NCBI GenBank assembly: GCA_030550015.1
Contig: JAUQQG010000038.1
Location: 1 to 35,929, forward strand
Reading direction: 5' to 3'
Length of the DNA: 35,929 bases
Source of the DNA: a bacterium
GTDB lineage: Bacteria; Sysuimicrobiota; Sysuimicrobiia; Sysuimicrobiales; Thermofontiviventaceae
This document shows positions 32,202 through 35,929 of this stretch, one piece after another; the first letter of the stretch is position 1, and each line of letters starts with the position of its first letter. Below the pieces are notes generated by a model that saw only the letters and a program-made list of their open reading frames with translations, ran no database searches and had not been told where the DNA came from. A program made the position numbers and the translations under genes.

Positions 32202-33212
32202 CTACTTCATCCTCCCATAGGAGAAAACCAAGCGGATCCCCAGCTCCTGAAGCCGCTCCTGGACCTCAGGCCGGGCCCTGTAGCAGAAGCAGACCGGGAA
32301 GATCTCACCGGTAAGGTGACGCCGGGCCCGTTCGACCTTCCGGGCGAACCGCTCCACTTCCCGCAGCGTCAGGTTGTGCTTGGCTTCCCCTACGATCCAG
32401 ATGGTCCGCTCGGGATGGGCAGGATCCTTAGCCTGGCCGAATATGTTGATCTCTTCCACCTTCCCATCCCAGCGCTGCCACGAACGCTCGAGGATCCCCA
32501 CTTCCCACCCGAGTTCCCGGCCCAGGACATCGTGGATCACGATGTAGGCGATGTCCTCAATGTCTCCCCCAACCGTCTCGCTCAAGCCTCCCACCTGCTT
32601 TGCCAGCCGCTGCACGGTCCTCTCCGTCCGGGTCTGGGCCTCGGCAAGCCTGGCAAGCGCTATCTCTACGTGATCAACGCGGACCGTAAGCTGCCCCACT
32701 CTCTCCTCCGTCCGAGCCTGAGCCTCGGCAAGGCGAGCCAAAGCAGCCTCTACGTGATCCTCGCCGGCCGTAAGCTGCCCCACTCTCTCCTCCGTCCGAG
32801 CCTGAGCCTCGGCAAGCTGCCCAACCCGCTCTTCCGTCTTCGCCTGCGCAGCAGCAAGCTGCTCAACGCGAACCGCCAGTTGACCCAGCCTCTCCTCAGT
32901 CCGCTCCTGCGCAGCAACCAACTCTGCAAACCGTTCATCCAAGCGAGCCTGCGCAGCAGCCAGGTCCCCAAACCGCTCCTCCAACTGGGTCTGGACCTCG
33001 GTAAGCTTCGCGAGAGCTCCCTGAAGCGCCTGCTGACCCTCCGTGATCGTGACCTGCAACCGTTGGAGATCCTGACGCGTGACGACCTCATCCCTGCGGG
33101 CAGCGAATCTCTCCAGAACCAGAAGGAGAACCTCCGTTTCCTCCTCCTTGAAGACGCGCCTCAGCAGGGCCCGAAGCTCCTCTCTTTCGTGGGATGTAAG
33201 ATCAGGAGACAT
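32202..33212 (-). CDS. Coiled-coil protein with C-terminal nuclease-like domain (DUF3782-type)
   Basis: The 336-residue protein has three parts. The short N-terminal helix bundle is LTSHEREELRALLRRVFKEE. A long coiled coil (about 50-215) is built from repeats such as AEAQARTEERVGQL and DHVEIALARLAEAQ. The C-terminal domain contains EEINIFGQAKD, IWIVGEAKHNLTLREVERFA and GIRLVFSYGR. The E-x-N...GEAK pattern fits a restriction-endonuclease-like fold. Such proteins are frequent in thermophilic archaea and bacteria and have no assigned function. The coding DNA contains an 84-bp period repeat (28 residues, four heptads) with a 49-bp identical core at 32684-32732 and 32768-32816. Start: ATG 33212 with AAGGAGG ten bases upstream. 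Confidence 0.82.
   Translation of the reverse strand: MSPDLTSHEREELRALLRRVFKEEETEVLLLVLERFAARRDEVVTRQDLQRLQVTITEGQQALQGALAKLTEVQTQLEERFGDLAAAQARLDERFAELVAAQERTEERLGQLAVRVEQLAAAQAKTEERVGQLAEAQARTEERVGQLTAGEDHVEAALARLAEAQARTEERVGQLTVRVDHVEIALARLAEAQTRTERTVQRLAKQVGGLSETVGGDIEDIAYIVIHDVLGRELGWEVGILERSWQRWDGKVEEINIFGQAKDPAHPERTIWIVGEAKHNLTLREVERFARKVERARRHLTGEIFPVCFCYRARPEVQERLQELGIRLVFSYGRMK
32684..32816. repeat. 84-bp period tandem repeat inside the coiled-coil gene
   Basis: A 49-bp stretch beginning CCGTAAGCTGCCCCACTC is identical at 32684-32732 and 32768-32816, with similar DNA (CTCTACGTGATC) just before each copy. The period is a multiple of both three and seven codons, so frame and heptad register are preserved. 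Confidence 0.85.
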
Positions 33213-33247
33213 CCCGTAAGCGCCTCCTTACTGATTTCGCGCCCACC

Positions 33248-33253
33248 ATTCTA
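33248..33253 (-). promoter_or_regulatory. Extended -10 promoter of the coiled-coil gene
   Basis: Minus-strand TAGAAT preceded by TGC, 35 bp before the start codon. No clear -35. Confidence 0.45.
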
Positions 33254-33400
33254 GCATATCCCTTGTGAATCCTCTACCTAAACCCTGGGTACTCTCCCTT
33301 CACCTTCTCCACTGTGCGGACAGGAGCCCTGAGCTCCTCCGCAATCCTTTCGAGGCAGCAGGGCCCTTGAAGGAGCGGGTATTGCAGGGCTGATGCCGCG

Positions 33401-34552
33401 TCACGGGAGCCTCCCAGTACGCTGGAGGAAATTCTCCAGCCGCTCCAGTGCTTGCTGAATGCGCTCTAGGGAGTTGGCATAAGAAAACCGGAGATACCCC
33501 TCGGCGTTTTGGCCGAAGTCGATGCCTGGAGTTACCCCCACTTTCGTCTCCCGCAGGATCTCCAGGGCAAACTCGTAGGAACGAGAGGTAAAACGCCGCG
33601 CATTCGCCAGCACATAGAACGCTCCCGTGGGTTCCGCAGCGACGCCGAATCCCAAGCGCCTGAGTTGGGGGATCAGAAAACGGCGCCGCTCGTCAAAGGT
33701 GGCCCGCATGCGGGCGAGGTGCTCCTGACCCTCCCGAAGGGCCGCCACCCCCGCCCACTGGACGAACTCGTTGGCGGAGATGAAGAAATTCTGGTGGAGG
33801 ATCTGGAGGGTCCGTATATACGTCTTTGGCGCAATCACATACCCTAGACGCCATCCCGTCATCGCATAGGCTTTGGAGAACCCGTTGAGGACGAAGGCGC
33901 GGTCAGTGAACTCGAGGATAGAATGTTCCCTGCCTTCATAGACCAAGCCATGATAGATCTCGTCAGAAATCACAAAAGGACCAAGCTCGGCAAGGGCCGC
34001 CATATGCTCGGGGCTCAGGAGCGTACCTGTAGGGTTGGCGGGAGAGTTGATGAGGATCGCTTTGGTCCTTGGAGTGAGGTGGCGGCGGACGGCGTCGGCG
34101 GTGAGCTGGAACCCCTCCTCCTCGTAGATAGGCACAAAGACGGGTGTGGCCCCGGCGAGGCGCACGAAGTTCGCGTAGCACGCGTAGCACGGATCTGTGA
34201 GGATCACTTCATCCCCGGATTCCAGCAGAGCCAGGCAGGTGAGGAGCAAGGCGGGGGAGGTGCCTGCGGTCACAAGCACCTGGTCCGGGGAGATGCTCAC
34301 CCCATAGGTCTTCTGGAAATGCTCGGCGATGGCTTCCCGGAGAGGGAGGAGTCCCAGGCTGTGGGTATAGCGGGTCCGGTTCTGTTGAATGGCCCGGTGC
34401 GCCGCCTCCTTGATGGGCTCAGGGGTTGGAAAGTCCGGTTCCCCCACCTCCAGGTGGATCACCTCAGTCCCCGCAGGATCCAGCGCCTGGGCGGCCTCGA
34501 GGACTTCCATGGCGAGGAACGGCGTAATTTCCTGCGTGCGCCTAGCGACCAT
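33401..34552 (-). CDS. Class I/II pyridoxal-phosphate aminotransferase (aspartate aminotransferase-like)
   Basis: The 383-residue enzyme has the fold-type I signatures. The N-terminal EVIHLEVGEPDFPTPEPIKE is followed by VLVTAGTSPALLL, ILINSPANPTGTLLS, FVISDEIYHGLVYEG, and the PLP lysine in FVLNGFSKAYAMTGWRLGY; the substrate-carboxylate arginine is in YLRFSYANS near the end. The family transfers amino groups between amino acids and 2-oxo acids; aspartate, alanine or an aromatic acid could be the donor. ATG 34552 is used because GGAGGG lies five bases upstream, rather than the ATG four codons earlier. It has its own promoter (34587-34616). Confidence 0.94.
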   Translation of the reverse strand: MVARRTQEITPFLAMEVLEAAQALDPAGTEVIHLEVGEPDFPTPEPIKEAAHRAIQQNRTRYTHSLGLLPLREAIAEHFQKTYGVSISPDQVLVTAGTSPALLLTCLALLESGDEVILTDPCYACYANFVRLAGATPVFVPIYEEEGFQLTADAVRRHLTPRTKAILINSPANPTGTLLSPEHMAALAELGPFVISDEIYHGLVYEGREHSILEFTDRAFVLNGFSKAYAMTGWRLGYVIAPKTYIRTLQILHQNFFISANEFVQWAGVAALREGQEHLARMRATFDERRRFLIPQLRRLGFGVAAEPTGAFYVLANARRFTSRSYEFALEILRETKVGVTPGIDFGQNAEGYLRFSYANSLERIQQALERLENFLQRTGRLP

Positions 34553-34586
34553 TGCACCCTCCATCCTCTAAAAATTCGTTAACCCA

Positions 34587-34616
34587 ACAATATCATGCAG
34601 GCTTTCAGAGATGCAA
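34587..34616 (-). promoter_or_regulatory. Promoter of the aminotransferase gene (TTGCAT-18-TATTGT)
   Basis: Minus-strand TTGCAT (34611-34616) and TATTGT (34587-34592), spacer 18 bp. The -10 is the same unusual hexamer as in the promoter of the next gene at 35206. Confidence 0.45.
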
Positions 34617-34634
34617 GAAGGGGTCTATCTAGAG

Positions 34635-34655
34635 AAAAGGTGGGTGTCCCCTTTT
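34635..34655 (-). terminator. Weak terminator-like hairpin after the membrane coiled-coil gene
   Basis: On the minus strand AAAAGG, a 9-nt loop and CCTTTT, followed by CTC only. A short stem with little T-run; it could slow readthrough into the aminotransferase. Confidence 0.3.
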
Positions 34656-34661
34656 GAAGGG

Positions 34662-35171
34662 TTACCTTCGGAACCAGGCGAAGAGAATTCCCAGAATGAC
34701 AGCCACCTGGCCTACCCAGAAGAGAAACATCCACTTGATGAGGTCGGCACGGTGGTTGGCCATCTCGGTGCGCACCTTGGCAAATTCCGCTGCCATCTCC
34801 TCGCGCACCTTGGCAAACTCGCTGGCCATCTCGGTGCGCACCTTGGCAAATTCCGCTGCCATCTCCTCGCGCACCTTGGCAAACTCGCTGGCCATCTCCC
34901 CGCGGAGCCCGGCAGAGGTCCCGGCGATTTCCTCACGCAGCTCGGACCGAACCGCTGCAATCTCCTCCCGCAGCTCGGACCGAACCGCTGCAATCTCCGT
35001 GCGGATTGTGGAAACAGCTTCAGCGAGGCGGCGCTCCAACCTCTCCTCTGCCAGGGCAAGAAGGTCTACGCGGTTCTGCTCGCTCACCTGGCGTAGAAAC
35101 TCCACAAGCGCTTCCGTCGCTTCCTCGCCTAGCTTGTCGCGCAAGACCTTCGGGACGACGAAAATAGGCAC
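34662..35171 (-). CDS. Membrane-anchored coiled-coil protein (LA_3696 / CCDC90-like)
   Basis: The 169-residue protein begins MPIFVVPKVLRDKLGEEATE, as in LA_3696-family proteins. A coiled coil of 11-residue units follows (KVREEMASEFA, KVRTEMASEFA, KVREEMAAEFA and variants, about residues 93-136). It ends in one C-terminal membrane helix (KWMFLFWVGQVAVILGILFA) and WFRR. The topology suggests a tail-anchored protein with the coil in the cytoplasm. The start is GTG, with AGGAGG seven bases upstream. The repeat region is a perfect 66-bp tandem duplication at DNA level plus a 33-bp repeat next to it, so copy number is probably variable. Function is unknown in the family; mitochondrial relatives are linked to calcium-uniporter regulation, which need not apply here. 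Confidence 0.85.
   Translation of the reverse strand: MPIFVVPKVLRDKLGEEATEALVEFLRQVSEQNRVDLLALAEERLERRLAEAVSTIRTEIAAVRSELREEIAAVRSELREEIAGTSAGLRGEMASEFAKVREEMAAEFAKVRTEMASEFAKVREEMAAEFAKVRTEMANHRADLIKWMFLFWVGQVAVILGILFAWFRR
34758..34898. repeat. Perfect 66-bp tandem duplication in the coiled-coil gene
   Basis: Units at 34758-34823 and 34824-34889 are identical, and a third begins (GGCCATCTC) at 34890. Each contains two related 33-bp subunits, that is 11 codons each. A neighbouring 33-bp repeat (CGCAGCTCGGACCGAACCGC core) occurs twice between about 34937 and 35000. Confidence 0.93.
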
Positions 35172-35205
35172 TCACAAGCCTCCTCTGTGATCATGGTCTG
35201 CACTC

Positions 35206-35234
35206 ACAATATCACAAGATCGTTCATGGTGCAA
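35206..35234 (-). promoter_or_regulatory. Promoter of the LA_3696-like gene (TTGCAC-17-TATTGT)
   Basis: Minus-strand TTGCAC (35229-35234) and TATTGT (35206-35211), spacer 17 bp, 35 bp before the GTG start. Confidence 0.5.
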
Positions 35235-35309
35235 GTCTATCGAATCGTCGGGCTGGAGTCTATCTGGTTGACCTCGTTGGTTTGGTTAGCCCTGTTCGGC
35301 AGAGGCCTT

Positions 35310-35483
35310 TTATATGACACCAAGCACCGGGTGCCGGACGGGATAGCCATGCGAGGCGGCATTGCGAATGAACCGCTCATCGAGGGTGAAAAGCGGGCAG
35401 TTTTCGCGGAGGGCGAGGGCAAGATAGGCAGTAATTGGATCGTCGTGTCTATTCGGTCGTCGAGTCAACCTTCTCTCGATCTC
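35310..35483 (-). pseudogene. C-terminal remnant of a PIN-domain (VapC-type) toxin
   Basis: The frame ends with DDPITAYLALALRENCPLFT, then LDERFIRNAASHGYPVRHPV. This is the C-terminal half of a PIN domain: the conserved Asp of the D-x-x-x-A helix and the T-x-D-x-x-F motif (here FTLDERF). The first half, with the initial catalytic Asp, is missing, and the frame runs into the perfect palindrome at 35484-35513 (translated as SCRGDACVAP). No antitoxin gene is visible. It looks like a toxin gene cut by repeat insertion or by deletion at the repeat. This and the repeats next to it are the only content of the 590-bp gap. Confidence 0.6.
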
Positions 35484-35513
35484 TGTAGGGGCGACGCATG
35501 CGTCGCCCCTACA
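35484..35513. repeat. 30-bp perfect palindrome (TGTAGGGGCGACGCA arms)
   Basis: TGTAGGGGCGACGCA is followed directly by its exact reverse complement. This GTAGGGGCG...CGCCCCTAC type is a dispersed repeat seen in many unrelated bacterial genomes, as I recall. A further small palindrome GGAGC-AA-GCTCC follows at 35525-35536. Confidence 0.9.
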
Positions 35514-35540
35514 ACTTCCTGGTAGGAGCAAGCTCCCCTT

Positions 35541-35694
35541 TCATCCTCTCTCCCCTAGTGGGAGGGAATAATAAGAGGGAGGGGGTGCAACAGGGGCGTT
35601 CTTGGTTCGGAAGAAACCCCCCTCACCCTGCGCCCTCTCTCTAGAGAAGAGGAAATGTGAAGAGCACCCCTTCTCGTGCGGGGAGAGGGGATGA
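35541..35694. repeat. 154-bp non-coding repeat-like element with 15-bp terminal inverted repeats
   Basis: The left end TCATCCTCTCTCCCC and right end GGGGAGAGGGGATGA match as inverted repeats at 14 of 15 positions. The interior is purine/pyrimidine skewed with no coding frame. It resembles a small non-autonomous mobile element. Confidence 0.5.
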
Positions 35695-35710
35695 TTGGCA
35701 GGCACTAAAA

Positions 35711-35743
35711 AGAAAAGGGCCGCCGGGGAAACCCCGGCGGCCC
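35711..35743 (-). terminator. Strong intrinsic terminator of the outer-membrane protein gene
   Basis: A perfect 12-bp GC stem (35717-35728 with 35732-35743, loop AAA) followed on the minus strand by TTTTCTTTTT, 18 bp after the stop codon. Confidence 0.92.
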
Positions 35744-35761
35744 CTGGAAAGAATCTGGCAA

Positions 35762-35929
35762 CTACCAGCTGTAGGTGAGTTCCAAGCGGTAGAAGTTGGC
35801 CGTGTCACTACCGCCGACGGTAGCCCTATAATACTGCACCTTCAGGCTGGTATTCGGTGCCAGGGAGAAGGTTGTATATACATCAAGGTTCGCCACTGTA
35901 GCACCCGTAGAGATCTGGTTGCCAGACTC
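35762..35929 (-). CDS. C-terminus of an outer-membrane beta-barrel (porin-like) protein, partial
   Basis: The last 55 codons of a gene that continues past the right edge. The product has alternating polar and hydrophobic strands (VANLDVYTTFSLAPNTSLKV, then QYYRAT, then NFYRLELTYSW) and ends in Trp. The pattern of paired strands with an aromatic last residue is the C-terminal signature recognised by the Bam assembly machinery, so the cell most likely has an outer membrane. The gene is followed by a strong terminator. The N-terminal part and the substrate, if any, cannot be seen. Confidence 0.75.
   Translation of the reverse strand, partial: ESGNQISTGATVANLDVYTTFSLAPNTSLKVQYYRATVGGSDTANFYRLELTYSW

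Noticed and set aside
34758..35000. Regular short repeats that could suggest a CRISPR array
   Set aside because: The units are directly adjacent without spacers and encode an 11-residue coiled-coil repeat in one open frame.

Overview
The window is GC-rich, densely coding bacterial DNA with no rRNA, tRNA, CRISPR array, intact transposase or phage block that I can see. The strongest clue to the host is a long minus-strand block, clpC - radA - PIN/TRAM - ispDF - (small unknown gene) - cysS - rlmB - sigH. This is the order known from Firmicutes, in condensed form (ispD and ispF fused; no ctsR, mcsAB, disA, mrnC or gltX/cysE). The cell nevertheless looks diderm: a beta-barrel protein C-terminus ending in Trp lies at the right edge, and there is a Slt-type lytic transglycosylase and an exported isoaspartate methyltransferase. 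A deep-branching, probably thermophilic diderm fits, for example Bipolaricaulota/Acetothermia or a Thermotogota-like lineage. That placement is inference only.

Layout. 0-7 kb: a two-module M16 peptidase (cut by the left edge), a peroxiredoxin, pncB, an M20 peptidase, a thioredoxin-type arsC and a solitary moaA. 7.1-18.2 kb: the housekeeping block listed above plus greA, with good sigma-70-type promoters for sigH, clpC and greA and a 46-residue zinc-ribbon gene after sigH. 18.4-26.1 kb: envelope genes (a secreted two-repeat protein, exported Pcm, a membrane spermidine-synthase-like protein, a 4-TM protein, lytic transglycosylase) and an RlmD-type RNA methyltransferase. 26.3-29.7 kb: an unknown small gene, an aldolase operon with two small membrane proteins, and a radical SAM enzyme with an extra zinc finger. 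29.7-35.9 kb: an accessory-looking stretch with a PD-(D/E)XK-like nuclease, a small winged-helix-like protein, an unknown 275-residue protein, a coiled-coil nuclease-like protein with 84-bp repeats, an aminotransferase, a membrane coiled-coil protein with a perfect 66-bp tandem duplication, a PIN-toxin remnant among palindromic repeats, and the porin-like C-terminus.

Most noteworthy: (i) a family of small hairpin elements with the box CTAAGTnCCCC. In three unrelated genes the TAA of the box lies in frame at the stop codon. One copy has a matching inverted partner and looks like a 95-bp MITE bounded by TA. (ii) Two in-frame insertions of a different palindromic repeat inside the catalytic domain of the lytic transglycosylase gene. 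(iii) A perfect inverted repeat just downstream of the main clpC promoter, a candidate heat-shock operator in a locus lacking ctsR. (iv) Alternative hairpins in the greA 3' region and a hairpin in the greA leader.
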